The translations under genes and the position numbers were made by a program. From Temnopleurus reevesii (taxonomy: Eukaryota; Echinodermata; Echinoidea; Temnopleuroida; Temnopleuridae), in assembly GCA_036244855.1 (NCBI GenBank), contig BQKZ01000064.1:1-64000 (forward strand): a stretch of 64,000 bases of DNA, written 5' to 3'. Position 1 is the stretch's first letter; each line of letters begins with the position of its first letter. Shown piece after piece: positions 1 through 14,000 of this stretch. The notes below the pieces were generated by a model. That model was not told the DNA's origin and did not search any database. It saw only the letters and a program-made list of their open reading frames with translations.

Positions 1-1735
1 AAATGAATGATAAGAAGAAAATTACACATCAACATGTGAAATGCTAGCTGTAAAGTCACTTTCAGTAAAGTTATTAATAAATGTGTGAAATACAACCTAA
101 AGAGTCATTTTCAAATAATCTCTGGCTTTTCACTCCATTCTACGTCTTATTTTCTACAAAAAAATGTGAACCAAAAATTTGAAAAAAAAACAAACATTTT
201 CCTACAGATCAATGCTATTTTTCAAAAAGATCATTCTTGGGAAACCACCAATATAATATTTTGGCTAAATCAGATACATATTACAAAATTTCTTGGGATA
301 TAAATCCTGACTGCCACATACTGCATTTTTACTCCAAATATAACTCTTCAGATTCAACAATGTTAAGTGTTACAGTATATGATGCTTATCTTTCACAGGT
401 TACATGACCATCACATTATTTTCTTAAATATGTCTATGGGCAATTCTTTGAAATGCCTCTAATTTTGGTCAGAGACATTATATTGTGGATGATTAGCTTG
501 AAATCTATGAAGTTTATATTAAACATAGTTTGAGAAATCCCTCTTCCCAAATATGCTTAAATCATTTGTTGTTTTTTTCAAATTTTATAGACTGTTTAAT
601 AACCATAATGGGTACATCCTCGGATGTACTTCCTAGACCGACATTCTTCATACCTAGGAGCCATCCATGTGGACAATGTATATATTTTTTCCTTCCCACA
701 CGGTAGCACTTACTTTGTACTACAGTTTAAGAGTTTGATTGGTTTTTAATAGTCTGCCACTGAGGGTATAACAGACAAAAATATAATTCTGCTACCCTTA
801 TGTGGAATTGCCCCATTTTGAAAATCTGAATAAGGGGGTGTTGCTCAAAAGTTGCAATTAATTGCAAGTTGCAGTTGATCGCACCGTGCCAATCAAAATC
901 ATTGTTTCATGCGCGTCTTGTTAAATGCGCATACCATGTGCGAATGAAAATGTGTGTGACAATTTGCAAATTTGCAGTTGATTTACAGTTGATTTTGAGC
1001 AACACCCCCTAAGACTGTTAAACCGTATTCAGCACATGTCTACTCTTGGTAATTGTATTTTTTATTAGTTGATCTGCTTGCAAATTTGTGGCTTCATTGC
1101 AGTATCATACTAAATACAAAATTCTAAAACCTGTTATGCATATGAAGAGGGTTGGCCAAACATCTGATTCAAGATACTCGTTATCTTTTAGATGTTTTTT
1201 GGTCAACACTTAAAAAAATTCAATTTGTGTTTCACAAAAGCTTTCATGCATTTTGTTGTATTATTATGATATATCCGTAAATTCATCTATTCCGGGAGTC
1301 AGATTTAAAAACACATTTTCTTGCTTTCACTTAAAAAATATAACTATATATTGGCTTTAAGTTAGTCTCTCTGTCAGAAAAGGAGGAAAAATAGATGGTT
1401 TTAATCTTGAGCATTCACCATCATAAATTATATTTTTATCGTAGTTAACCTTCTTTTAGCGTCCTCAATTCAAAATCTTACCAATCGTTCCATAAAGTTT
1501 TTAAGTTCTATCAACTACCCAAACTACTTCGAATCATGAAATTGAAAAATAGTTTATGATTCTTTCTAACCCCCACCCATAATATGATCAAATAAGTTCA
1601 ATGAAATAGAGAAATATACCAGTGATAATAGCTCTTTAACATGTCTCCATAGAGAACAGAAAATCAAAAAGAAAATTAAATGTATCACCAGAATATAATC
1701 CGGTATGGCAGCAGTGCTCCAGTAGACAATCAACC
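1..1735. other. Intergenic sequence downstream of the astacin gene
   Basis: No coding exon recognised on either strand; the short open frames lack conserved motifs. It holds the MITE at 831-1012. A minus-strand AATAAA (plus-strand TTTATT at 1061-1066) is a possible distal polyadenylation signal for the astacin transcript. Confidence 0.5.
831..1012. mobile_element. MITE with GGGGGTGTTGCTCAAAA inverted repeats
   Basis: The 17-bp termini GGGGGTGTTGCTCAAAA (834) and TTTTGAGCAACACCCCC (to 1009) are perfect inverted repeats flanked by TAA on both sides. That fits the 3-bp target duplications of PIF/Harbinger-type elements. No coding capacity. A divergent relative is at 57295-57483, sharing the internal TCAAAACCATTGTTTCAT-like core. 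Confidence 0.75.
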
Positions 1736-1883
1736 AGAGTTGTGTTTCGACTGTACGAAAGGCTGGTGATCCTTTCTCACACTCGATGATAGCTCCTGGT
1801 GCTGAATCGCACAGAAGAAAAGATCACCAGTCATTCTTACAGTTGTGCATAGATCTTCGCACAGCTCTATGAAACATAACCCT
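1736..1883. mobile_element. MITE in the 3' flank/UTR of the astacin gene
   Basis: Terminal inverted repeats AGAGTTGTGTTTC and GAAACATAACCCT bound a 148-bp element starting 13 bp after the stop codon. A related element sits at 44296-44463, sharing the internal motif around ACTCGAT and the TCACCAGTCATT core. Confidence 0.6.
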
Positions 1884-1895
1884 GAACAGTTATCT

Positions 1896-2019
1896 TTAGA
1901 TTTGCTCAATGAACCCTCTGAAGCCATTCTCGTTGACATATTGATCTGAGACAAATTTCCATTCCATGAGGTTTCCAACGGAATCAAGGACATATGGGTC
2001 GTTAGTGGTTCCACACAAT
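1896..2019 (-). CDS. Astacin gene exon 10: CUB2 end and stop codon
   Basis: In the frame set by exon 9 it reads LCGTTNDPYVLDSVG, LMEWKFVSDQYV and NENGFRGFIEQI followed by TAA at 1896-1898. This is the expected CUB ending (fourth cysteine, then F-x-S-D, then G-F). A longer open frame over the same bases is a shadow. The acceptor AG is at 2020-2021. Confidence 0.92.
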
Positions 2020-5000
2020 CTGAAATTAGTAATAACAGTGATAATAAATTATAATGCATCTTACAATTAGATAATTTATATAGCACAGTCACTATATGTA
2101 TATACTCTACTGCGCTTATTTACGTAGGGTACATGTAGCATCTCTATTTTTACAAACTGTTCTGCCAGTTGGCGCGGCAATATTTAGAGATACAGAGATC
2201 AATGTTACTAGAATTCAACGTGCAATGATGAGAAAATCACTGGGCAAGTTTATTCTGCTTATGCAGTGGATTTTAGATTCTTTTAAATGTAATTGATGCC
2301 TTCCTTCCTATATATGGTACGTATAATCAATTTTGACTAAGAGTGCCATTGAAACTTAATAAAGAAGTATAGTCAATGTCCAGCTCTTTTCTTGAAATAT
2401 ACAATCCAGATTTGTTTTTAATCAGTATAAGAATTTAGTCATTTACTCTATTATAGATGAAGTCCTCCAGATATTTCGCTATTCCAATAAAAGGAAATTG
2501 AACAGCCTTTTAAAAAGGTAATTGCCGGTTTCATTTTCTTTGTAAATCACTCTCCACTGTGCTAGTTGTTAATACTTGATGGCATCATATTCAATCAGCT
2601 CTCTATTCATATTGTAGAAATATTTCACATTTTCTTTAATTTTTTAAAAACTTACACATTGTCTATACTTCATGTATTGTTATAATTTTATTAGACAAGT
2701 TTGAAAACATGCAACATATGCAATGAAATATAAATACTAATAAAAAACAAGCTCTATGAATGCCAAATTGAGAGTCTACTGTGTATGCTGTGTATGCGAT
2801 CATATCTTGGACAAAAAAAATATTAAGGAAAATGCATTCCTGTATACAGTTGGGGTCAAAAGTTTGCATACATCTGATGTAAACACGTTTCATCTCATCT
2901 TCTGCAAACTTATATACGTTGGTTTAACTCTTTTTTTTTTAATTGAGATAGTTAAACATGATCTCTTCTATATTTTGATGAAATGATTTTCATCATTCTC
3001 TATTATTAAAGTATTTGTGGTGGAGGTATTGCTAAAATGATATAAATTCAGGGGGTAAAAAGTTTACATACACCAATCATAAAATTGTGTTGCAGTGCCT
3101 ACAGGTATTTTAATAATTATTCATAATTCCTAGCTTGGATAGACTAAAATGCATCATGTTTACCTCCCCAAAATTTCCAATTTCATTTTACCAACACATT
3201 GCATGTACTAATTTGAATTTTTGCTTTTGCTTTTATTGTGGAAATAAATGAAATGAAATGAAATGAAACTCTTTAACATTTTATAGTTTAATTGTATAAA
3301 CGCAAGTCAAGGGTTTTCCCATTGGGTTTGTACACATTTGAATACTTGGATCATGTTTAACATGTGATAATCTTCACTTATGATTAAAAGTACTTTCTCT
3401 CATTACAATGTGATAGAATGTCCTTTATAAAAGAGGTAAAACATATATTTCTGACATCTTAATGCTCATTTCAACCACTTGGAAAAATGGGCTATTATTT
3501 TGTATGGTAGTTGTACACTAGTAGCAAATGTTAGATGAGTGCAAAGAAAAATCAAATGAACAAACTAAAAATTTGAGCAAAGTCAGACAATCGATTCAAA
3601 AGTTATGAATTGTCTGACATGATGTCACAGATTTCTTCAATGTTGCCAATTGCACGGATCCCCATCTGTGGTATCTCTGTGAATTTGAAAATATGTAACC
3701 TTTGTACGGGTCGTCAGATTTTGCACAAATGTTCACAGTTTGCTCATCTGGTTTTTCTTCCTTAAATGAGAGCACAATGATTCCAGGGATTGGTTCCCCT
3801 TTAAAAATGAAATTACATCATAATTTGCTTACTTGACTGTCTTAAATTCGCCAAGTTTGACACGAAGATAATCAAATGAGCAGTCTGGGCTTTGTTCGAT
3901 GTTCACCTCCAGCAACGTCAAACGAAGCCTCTTTCCAATTACAGCGTGGAAAGTATGCCAAACGCTATCCTCGTATCCATCTGGGTATTTTTCAGGGTAA
4001 TTAGGGGATTCAATCCATTCTGTAGTGAATAACAAAGGTGGTGAATTATTATTCTTTAGAGTTGTGAAGTCTTTCAGGGTGATAGAAAACATTTTATGTG
4101 TTGGTTCAGCAAATTTGAATGCAGGGTTAAAAAAAAGATACCAGATTTATGAGAAGAAAGAGAAGAAAGTTCTATACCAAATATGACCATTACTGTTTTC
4201 CTACCATTTCCTGTTTTATTGTACATATAGAGATTTTTTTTAATGACAATAATCACTAAAATTGTCACAAATCCTTGAATGGGCAACACATTAAATATTT
4301 AAAATCATTAGTTTTCATGCAAATTGGCAACTAAATAGATTTGTTACCTGCTTCTTCGTGATGAAGGTTAGATTTGGTAACTTTAATTGTAAATGTTTTA
4401 AATATGAGAATTAAAAATGTTAGTGTTGCCAATTTAGGAAAGGAGTTAGTGATTGAATTTGTTGCAAAATAATTCCTGTCCTGGATAGGTTAAAGGGAAA
4501 GTTAGGGATCAATCCATTTTTAAGTACATGTAAAAGGTAAAGCTTATGAATTATTATTCTTTCATACACAAATGAAAGACTCTAAATTTGGGGTCGGTCA
4601 GAAGTTCATGACTTCAGTCTTTTTTTAACCAATTGCATTGAAAATTGAAATAATTCTTGCCTTATCCCAGCATTGATTGACACTGACAGAGCTTTACCGA
4701 GATGCTGTGATAATAATTAACAGGCATACTCGGGTAGAAATCGAACCCACAACCTCCTGATGACTAGACAGGTGTCTTGCTACTTTACCACCAAGAGCTG
4801 ATGGCTGAAGCAGGCTTGATTTGTATTATAGCAGCAGGTACTGCTTGAATAATGCAAAGGGCTTTGAACACTCCACAGAGTGGATGTGTGTGCTATATAA
4901 ATTGCATCTATTATTAAATATCAATTGAATGATTTTTGTGTTGATGTTCTGAAGGAAAACGGACCTAATTATGTTAATACCTGGTTTAGAGGGGATAGTT

Positions 5001-8000
5001 GGACGATCGATTGTATAACTGGCTTTGAATCCTCGCGCAGTTACATATTGATCGGAATTGAATTCGATCATAACTGCATCTTTTGCTTCAATCTTCTGTG
5101 GAATATCATTTCCGCAATACCGGTCGCCACCATATCTCAAGTCCTTATCAGCGAAGTTGATTTGGACAAAGTCCCAAGTACATCCTTCATTGCCATTCGG
5201 TCCTTCCAATTCAAATGCCTCAAAAGTTATGGTGATAGTACTGTCAGGTCCACCCTTGGAAATAAACAACATTATATCTAGAATGTTGGCAAATCAATGG
5301 ATTACATGCATTCATGAATTGATGAAACATGCCTTCAAAATGAAATTAACATTTACTATTAAAAAAGGAGGGAAAATACATCAGAATGCATGTGGCGTTG
5401 GGCCAGGAGAGTGATCGCGCTCTATGACCCCGGTTAGACAGCAAGTCCGGGGCTAGCCTAGGCTAGACCAGACTCAGGCCCGCTGTCTAACCGATCCAAA
5501 GGTCCGTTTTTGGTTCACCTATTGGGATCGACCAGGGCCAGCTCTGGGCTAATCCAGTCTCGCTGTGTAACCGGGCTTAGACCCATTGGCCCGCTATTTG
5601 TGGTCTTTAGATTGATGTAAGTGGATATGTTGACAGATTTTTTATTGTGTTCGCGCCGCCGATTGTTTACATCGAAAGCACCACAACTTTTTCACGTTCA
5701 AAACGAGCACAGCCGAGATACGAAAGTGGTCTGGCCCGTTGCTCCTGGGAGCGGTCACACAGCGAGACCGGGCAAACCCAGAGCTGATCCTGGTCTAGCC
5801 GTGTAACCGAGCAAAACGGGCCCATTCTGTCTTACCGCAGTGCTTGGCTACGCTCCCGCAGAGGTTTATTCAAGCTCCATGCTGTGGAGTATTAAATGAC
5901 CGGTGGTGGCTGATGAATTATTAGTGTTAAATCGCTTGCGTCTTGAAATTACATGACCAATGTACTTAGAAAAAAGTTCAGGTTATTCCCGTTTTGGCCA
6001 AAGGTTTAGAATAATAAACATCGCAACAGCTGAAGCATAGTTGGTACTTGTAAAAGAAAAATAAATTTGGCGAAATCTTCAAAACATGAACCCTTCACTA
6101 AATCTGTTAGATTAAAAACTAATCTAGTCCACGAGGGACACATCTGCATTAAATCAGACTACAAATCTTTTTCTTTACACCATTGTAGACAACTGCAGAA
6201 AATATGTGAAGACATGTGACCAAAAGATGTCAATTGCACGGAAACAAATATAACTGTTTGATTTTATTTATTAACATCATTGAAATTCTTATATGTCGTT
6301 GTATTATCTTAGATTTTCATGCTTTCTCTCAAGTTAAGCAATATCTTATAGGATTAATNGATAGGTTAAAGGGAAAGTTAGGGATCAATCCATTTTTAAG
6401 TACATGTAAAAGGTAAAGCTTATGAATTATTATTCTTTCATACACAAATGAAAGACTCTAAATTTGGGGTCGGTCAGAAGTTCATGACTTCAGTCTTTTT
6501 TTAACCAATTGCATTGAAAATTGAAATAATTCTTGCCTTATCCCAGCATTGATTGACACTGACAGAGCTTTACCGAGATGCTGTGATAATAATTAACAGG
6601 CATACTCGGGTAGAAATCGAACCCACAACCTCCTGATGACTAGACAGGTGTCTTGCTACTTTACCACCAAGAGCTGATGGCTGAAGCAGGCTTGATTTGT
6701 ATTATAGCAGCAGGTACTGCTTGAATAATGCAAAGGGCTTTGAACACTCCACAGAGTGGATGTGTGTGCTATATAAATTGCATCTATTATTAAATATCAA
6801 TTGAATGATTTTTGTGTTGATGTTCTGAAGGAAAACGGACCTAATTATGTTAATACCTGGTTTAGAGGGGATAGTTGGACGATCGATTGTATAACTGGCT
6901 TTGAATCCTCGCGCAGTTACATATTGATCGGAATTGAATTCGATCATAACTGCATCTTATGCTTCAATCTTCTGTGGAATATCATTTCCGCAATACCGGT
7001 CGCCACCATATCTCAAGTCCTTATCAGCGAAGTTGATTTGGACAAAGTCCCAAGTACATCCTTCATTGCCATTAGGTCCTTCCAATTCAAATGCCTCAAA
7101 AGTTATGGTGATAGTACTGTCAGGTCCACCCTTGGAAATAAACAACATTATATCTAGAATGTTGGCAAATCAATGGATTACATGCATTCATGAATTGATG
7201 AAACATGCCTTCAAAATGAAATTAACATTTACTATTAAAAAAGGAGGGAAAATACATCAGAATGCATGTGGCGTTGGGCCAGGAGAGTGATCGCGCTCTA
7301 TGACCCCGGTTAGACAGCAAGTCCGGGGCTAGCCTAGGCTAGACCAGACTCAGGCCCGCTGTCTAACCGATCCAAAGGTCCGTTTTTGGTTCACCTATTG
7401 GGATCGACCAGGGCCAGCTCTGGGCTAATCCAGTCTCGCTGTGTAACCGGGCTTAGACCCATTGGCCCGCTATTTGTGGTCTTTAGATTGATGTAAGTGG
7501 ATATGTTGACAGATTTTTTATTGTGTTCGCGCCGCCGATTGTTTACATCGAAAGCACCACAACTTTTTCACGTTCAAAACGAGCACAGCCGAGATACGAA
7601 AGTGGTCTGGCCCGTTGCTCCTGGGAGCGGTCACACAGCGAGACCGGGCAAACCCAGAGCTGATCCTGGTCTAGCCGTGTAACCGAGCAAAACGGGCCCA
7701 TTCTGTCTTACCGCAGTGCTTGGCTACGCTCCCGCAGAGGTTTATTCAAGCTCCATGCTGTGGAGTATTAAATGACCGGTGGTGGCTGATGAATTATTAG
7801 TGTTAAATCGCTTGCGTCTTGAAATTACATGACCAATGTACTTAGAAAAAAGTTCAGGTTATTCCCGTTTTGGCCAAAGGTTTAGAATAATAAACATCGC
7901 AACAGCTGAAGCATAGTTGGTACTTGTAAAAGAAAAATAAATTTGGCGAAATCTTCAAAACATGAACCCTTCACTAAATCTGTTAGATTAAAAACTAATC

Positions 8001-11000
8001 TAGTCCACGAGGGACACATCTGCATTAAATCAGACTACAAATCTTTTTCTTTACACCATTGTAGACAACTGCAGAAAATATGTGAAGACATGTGACCAAA
8101 AGATGTCAATTGCACGGAAACAAATATAACTGTTGGATTTTATTCATTAACATCATTGAAATTCTTATATGTCGTTGTATTATCTTAGATTTTCATGCTT
8201 TCTCTCAAGTTAAGCAATATCTTATAGGATTAAGTTCAGTAGACGGCCCTTATTTTAGCATGTCAAAAAATTGGGATTTTAATATGTGCATGTTCTTTGA
8301 TTAAACATTTTCCAATGTTAAAAACATGTTGGAAAGTTAGAAATTAAAAAAAGAAAAAACACCCTTGAGGGACATTATGCACTATACATATACCACAAGT
8401 AAAGATCTCATTTCTTTATTTTGATCCCCTAGTTGTCCAATAAATTCATGGGTAAAACAAAAAAGCCCTTTCTTTTCATGTTACTATAAATAAATAAGAA
8501 TGGGACTTACATCAATGAGGTACATGCATTGTGAATTGGTAGGATAGTATCCAACTCCATAGTTTGGTGATGAGATTACTCCGGATGATTCAGTTTTGGT
8601 AATATCACATTCTTGAAGAGCGAAAAAAAAGTTGTGTTGACCACAAATAATGATACTGAAAGGATGATCACTTCTTATATTATGCCATTTACAGCTCGCA
8701 ATAAAAATTATTTAACAAACCCTTGTCATTTTTAAAGATATTTTTCACCTATGTTTACTTGAATAATGGATAAATGATGGATAAATTTTATTTGAGCACA
8801 TGGAAAACAGGAGGCTTACAACAAGAGATTATTCTGGAAGGCAAGTAATGAAATAATATTGTTCAAGAGTATTTTATCAATAGGTATATAAATCATCAAT
8901 GTTGGTAAGAAAACAGATTTCTAGAGCAGCCATTTTAGAATTACAAATGACTGCTGAGGTCGTTCAAATGAACGGAACTAGACGAAGGATTTTTTTCAGC
9001 ACCCCAAAATCAACAAAGTTGGTCAGAAAAGTCAACTTTGGTGCACAAAAGCATGAAATACTGCAACAAATGTGCTTCATATGGAAGCCATTTTGAAATG
9101 GCGGTTGAATGCTTTGTTGAAATAAATGGAATCAGGGAATTTTTAATCCCTTATTCATAATCTAGCTTTCTCTACTTGTTTCGATACAAAATTAGAAAAA
9201 ATTATGCAGTGTATCTTAAGTACAGTCAAACCTGTCAATAGTGGCCACTGTCTATAGTGACCACCTGTATATAGTGGCCACTTAAATTGATTCCCACCAG
9301 GTGGAGAGGCCACCTGTCTACAGTAGTCACCTTTTCTGTTTCCCTTGGGGTGGCCTCTGTAGACAGGTTTGACTGTATGCCTTATTTGACAGGGAATAAT
9401 TTTAGTTTTCACATTTGATTAGCAGTTTAAGACATTGAGTAGACATTTCCAACACTTTACTATACAGTACGTTCAACGTAAAAAAAAAAGTTGCTCAACA
9501 AAGCATTATTGTGTAGCAATCATGCTAAAATGCATAGCAAATTGCGATGTGATACCACGTAAATTTGTCCCTGTTTGATAATGTACTCAAGAAGATCAGA
9601 TAAAGGAAAATTAAATTAAAAAAAAAACAAAATTGATGAGGAAAACGCCGTAAAGTTCCATAGCTCATTGGTTTACCTGATAATTCGCAGATCTCCCCAC
9701 TCCAAGTTTGCGGACATTGACACGTGCAGGACTTGTCGATGAAACCTCCGTTTTGGCATTCAGGTGGGGATACGCAGGAGGCATTGCAATTGTAGATTAA
9801 ATTTGCTAGAGAAATGTCGGAGAAGCTGAGTTCTTTGGATTTGCCCATGTACTTCATAGCAAATGGATCTCTTGGTACTATAGTTGGTTGGCCGTTTGTA
9901 GAAAAACCCTAAATATGTGTTCAGTAAAAAAAGTGAAATATGTGTTTAATAGAAAGTCGTAGCAAATCTTAATTCAAATGATTTTGTGTTTCTTCAAATT
10001 CATGACATATTTTTTATTTCATGATTTTTTTTTGCTTGAGCAAAAAGAGAATATATTGGGTTTTTTTTAAAGAATCAAATTCAAAATTTTGTACACAGGA
10101 TAAATGGGAATTTGTCCCACATGATGTCACAGATTCCTTCTATTGCAGATCGCACAAAACCCCATCAGGGTTGTCTTATCTTTGAAAATTTGAATGTTCA
10201 AAACTTTTGAACGGATAGTCCAAAATTTTCAGTTTGTTCATCTGATTTTTCTTAATTCAATGAGAACGCTGCGATGCCAGGAGTTGGTTCCGTTAAACCC
10301 ATAAACTTCTACATATTTTTTTTTATTTAGGCAGAGGCTTAGCCTTTCAATACTTACATAGGCATCATAGTGCATAAGGGATTTCAAATCGTAGGGAACT
10401 CTTGTATCAACTTCGTCAAAGGAATATGAATCAAAGTTATATCTCATATCTGTGCGCATGTTTTGATAGAGGATTTCAATATAGTAATCTCGATCTGGTC
10501 TTGACTGCTCATGCTGGAATCCCATTGCGTGCCCGATCTCGTGAGCTACAATTTCCATCTGCAAATGAAAGTACAAGAAAAGTGAGATTTCATTCGAGCA
10601 ATCAGTAAATTTTTTTTCTAACAGAAGTATATGTAAAATGTAATTGTACAAGAGCATGAATATATAAGGAAAGCAAGTTTTCATTCAAAGATTCATCAAA
10701 ATCTTACAGGAGTATATGAAAATAGTAATTGTGAGTAATAAATATACTTGAATTTATATATACGGAGGATATAAATTGCTTATAAATTGCTGCATATAAA
10801 GGCCTACATGTACATGGAAGCCCAAATAGAGTTTAGGACAAATTAAGAAATATGAATTTTGCGGGATGTTTGTCATATCTTACACACATTTAGAGACTAG
10901 CATAATTTTTCTATGAACCGATTCTCTTTAAAAATTGGAATTTAATTGTTAAATCATAGTGCCGTCTCTTGGTGGTAACTACCGATATATTTTGTTTGTT

Positions 11001-14000
11001 ATCAGGCATATGGTAGGACATTGCGAAGATTTGACAAAAGAATAATGAAACATAAACATTAAATTCTGAAATTTTCATCGAATTCTATGCATGAAAAGGT
11101 GTCCTTTAGCGAGATAGAAAATAATAATTTAGTCTTAGGGTACTCAAGACACTAATGTCTTTCAGTCATACAAACTTATGAGCAATTTTGCAAATAATGA
11201 AACTTGCTTTAATATGGCGACTTACAACTAGGTACCTGATATATGATATTTCAATAACTGGTATCAAGTACCTCGGTGTGAGATGAAAAATAATACAGTG
11301 ACAAATCTTTGAGCAAAATCAGATTATCCACTCAAAAAGGTCAGAATTTTCAATTTTTTATTTACATCTCTCATGGGCTCCTTAGTTGGCTACTTATAGG
11401 CACAAAAATTAGTGCTAACATGGAGAACTCTCCTGTCAGTTTTTACAAAATATTTCACCTAGATAATTAGCCAAAATTTGTCGTGTGTTTGGGGGGGGGA
11501 GGTTGAATATCATGTAGCCATATTAAGCATTTTCAGAAAGAATGGTGAAGTTTCCTCATTTAGAATATAATGTCTATCAAATTCTAATTAAACTGGATAA
11601 AGTATAACAAATCATGGGCCCGTATTCTGATGTCAGGTTTAACTTAAACTAGAGTTTAAATATGTGGTTTAAATATGGTAAGCCAAAAGAGACTTGAATC
11701 TATAACAGTCAGTGTTTAATTTACCAGGAAATTTGGCACTAATAGTATTAAAAACTGTCTTGGAATAAAAACTTAAATAGTTTTCTCCAATATTAAAGCA
11801 TGGGAAAAGAGAGCAGTTTACATAAGAATTATACAGTTTAAAGAAAGTTTTGGCACATTGGGCTACCCATACTTAAACCACAGATTTAAACTCTAGTTTA
11901 AGTTAAACCTGACATCAGAATACGGGCCATAAAGTATAACTTACATATTCACATCCAGCTCCGATTGATATCATCTGCTCGCCACCCTGCTCGCCAACAT
12001 ATGACCAGCAGCCGCTGTAAGTTTACAACAAATCACACATTAGCTTTTTCCCTTTAAAAAAAAGAGTCGACCACAAAAAATACTTTTTTATGACAGGAAC
12101 AGAGAAAACTGGTGCTCCCAACAGAAAAAAAAACGTTTGAAGAAAATTGGCCAAGTATTGATAACAAAAAATGATGAATTTGTAAAGATTTGAAAAAAAA
12201 TTAGCAAATCAGGGAAATTTTTCAGACATTTTGCCAACTTGGTGACATCATGGGTGCGCGTCTATTCTTTATTATATTTATTTTCTTTATTATATTTATG
12301 GTGCAAAATTCAATTCAGATATTCAGATATCATTTATTTAGAATTTTGAAGAGACCATATTTTAGAGAAATAAGTAACATCATAAAACATTGATATGAAT
12401 ATAATAAAATGATCAGTTGACTTGTACACCTATGACGTCAGCAGTTGCCATTTGTTTGAATATTAAATATTCATAACTTTCATATTACTTGTACAATTTT
12501 TCTCAAACTTTTTTGTTCAGATCGTCTGATTTTCTGCTCCTTTTGAACAAATCTGATCTTTGTTTAGACTCTCCTTTTAAAGACTTGGTCTGGGCCAGAA
12601 AAATATTGTATTTATTTATAGCAGAAGATTTAGACAATCAGATAACAAAAAATAGGACAATAAATGATAAATCACTGTTGGCAGTTATAATTAAGATGTT
12701 CATAGATTTTGTAATTGTCCGGTTTGCTTTAATTTTTTAAGGTTTGTCTGATTTTGCTGCTTTTAATCAATATAAGATTATACGGAATGATTTTGGTCAA
12801 CACAGAGATAGAGTACTGCGAGATATAGTCGCTAATTTTGATTTAATATCATTGCTTAGTTTTAATCATCCTCTCATATACAGTATCCCAAGTAAATAGG
12901 CCATGTTCCAGATACTTTCTTACACAAATTTCATACAGAATATTAATTAACCCATTAACTAATGAATTCCGTAAATACCATAGACTGTGTGCAGGGACTA
13001 TCCTGTTCCAGTAGTTAATGGATTAACAAGGCAAATACGATTTATTCATCAAATTGGTCCGACAGTCCAATGAGTTGAAGGTTATGACACTATCTATGAA
13101 GCAATGCCAGAACAAAGATTTGTACTTTTGGGGGGTATTGAAGAAGTGGTTTTGACATATTTGTGCCTCCGCCACCATAATGTGGTACCGGAGGCATTAT
13201 ATTTTTGGGTTGTCCGTGTGTCCGTCCGGACCTTGTTACCACGATAAGTTCAGAACCGCTGGACGGATTTTGACCAACCTTGGCTCAAGTATGTATAAGC
13301 ATGTGAGGATGAACTGATTAGATTTTTGGTTCAATGGGTCAAAGGCCACAATGCCCCAAAACTTGTAAAAAAATCACCCAACATAGCTTGTTACCGCAAT
13401 AAGTTCAGAACTTCTGGACGGATTTTAACCAAACTTGGCTCAAGTATGTATAAGCATGTGCGGATGAAATGATTAGATTTTGGGTTCAATGGGTCAAAGG
13501 TCAAAGGTCACAGTGTGAAAAAATTGTAAAAAAATCACCCAAACTTGGCTCAAGTATATATAAGCATGTGAGGATGAACTGATTAGATTTTGGGTTCAAT
13601 GGGTCAAAGGTCAAAGGTCACAGGGCCAAAAATTTATACAAATCACCGAAAATAGTTTGTTACCACAATAAGTCCAGAACTGCTGTACAGATTTTGTCCA
13701 AACTTGGCTCAAGTATGTTTAAGCATGTGATGATGAACTGATTAGATTTTGGGTTCAGCGGGTAAGGTCAAAGGTCACAGGGCCAAAAAACTTGTAAAAA
13801 TCACCCGATAAAGCTCATTATTGTTATAACTTGTACCAGAAAAATTGAAGAAATTTATTTGCATAAATGTGCCTTACCTGCCTTTGAAGAAATTTATGAA
13901 ATCAATGTCATCAGATCGCCGCTCCGTAAAGGTAATGCATGTCTTTTCCTCCCAGTGTGACATTGCAGCTTCAATCACATTTATAGCGGAAGAGGGGAAA

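Larger units (their letters stand above)
4484..6358. repeat. Left copy of a 1.88-kb contig-end duplication
   Basis: Matches 6360-8234 base for base apart from a few substitutions, offset 1876. The copy ends exactly at the N at 6359 and its partner starts exactly after it. This is what an unmerged overlap of two contigs produces. Confidence 0.85.

Noticed and set aside
1730..2092. 120-codon minus-strand frame at the astacin 3' end
   Set aside because: The frame fixed by exon 9 gives the true CUB2 ending and a stop at 1896. The longer frame is a shadow running into a MITE.
4735..4810. Functional tRNA gene
   Set aside because: Box A and B-like motifs are present, but no complete cloverleaf could be drawn and the segment is joined to a SINE tail.
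4484..8234. Genuine tandem duplication of a CUB exon
   Set aside because: The boundary coincides exactly with the N at 6359, which indicates a contig overlap. Kept only as a possibility.
13160..13825. Possible gene in the 'aagcatgtgaggatgaactgatt' region
   Set aside because: Tandem imperfect repeat, present in reverse at 28.6 and 36.2 kb, without a sustained frame.
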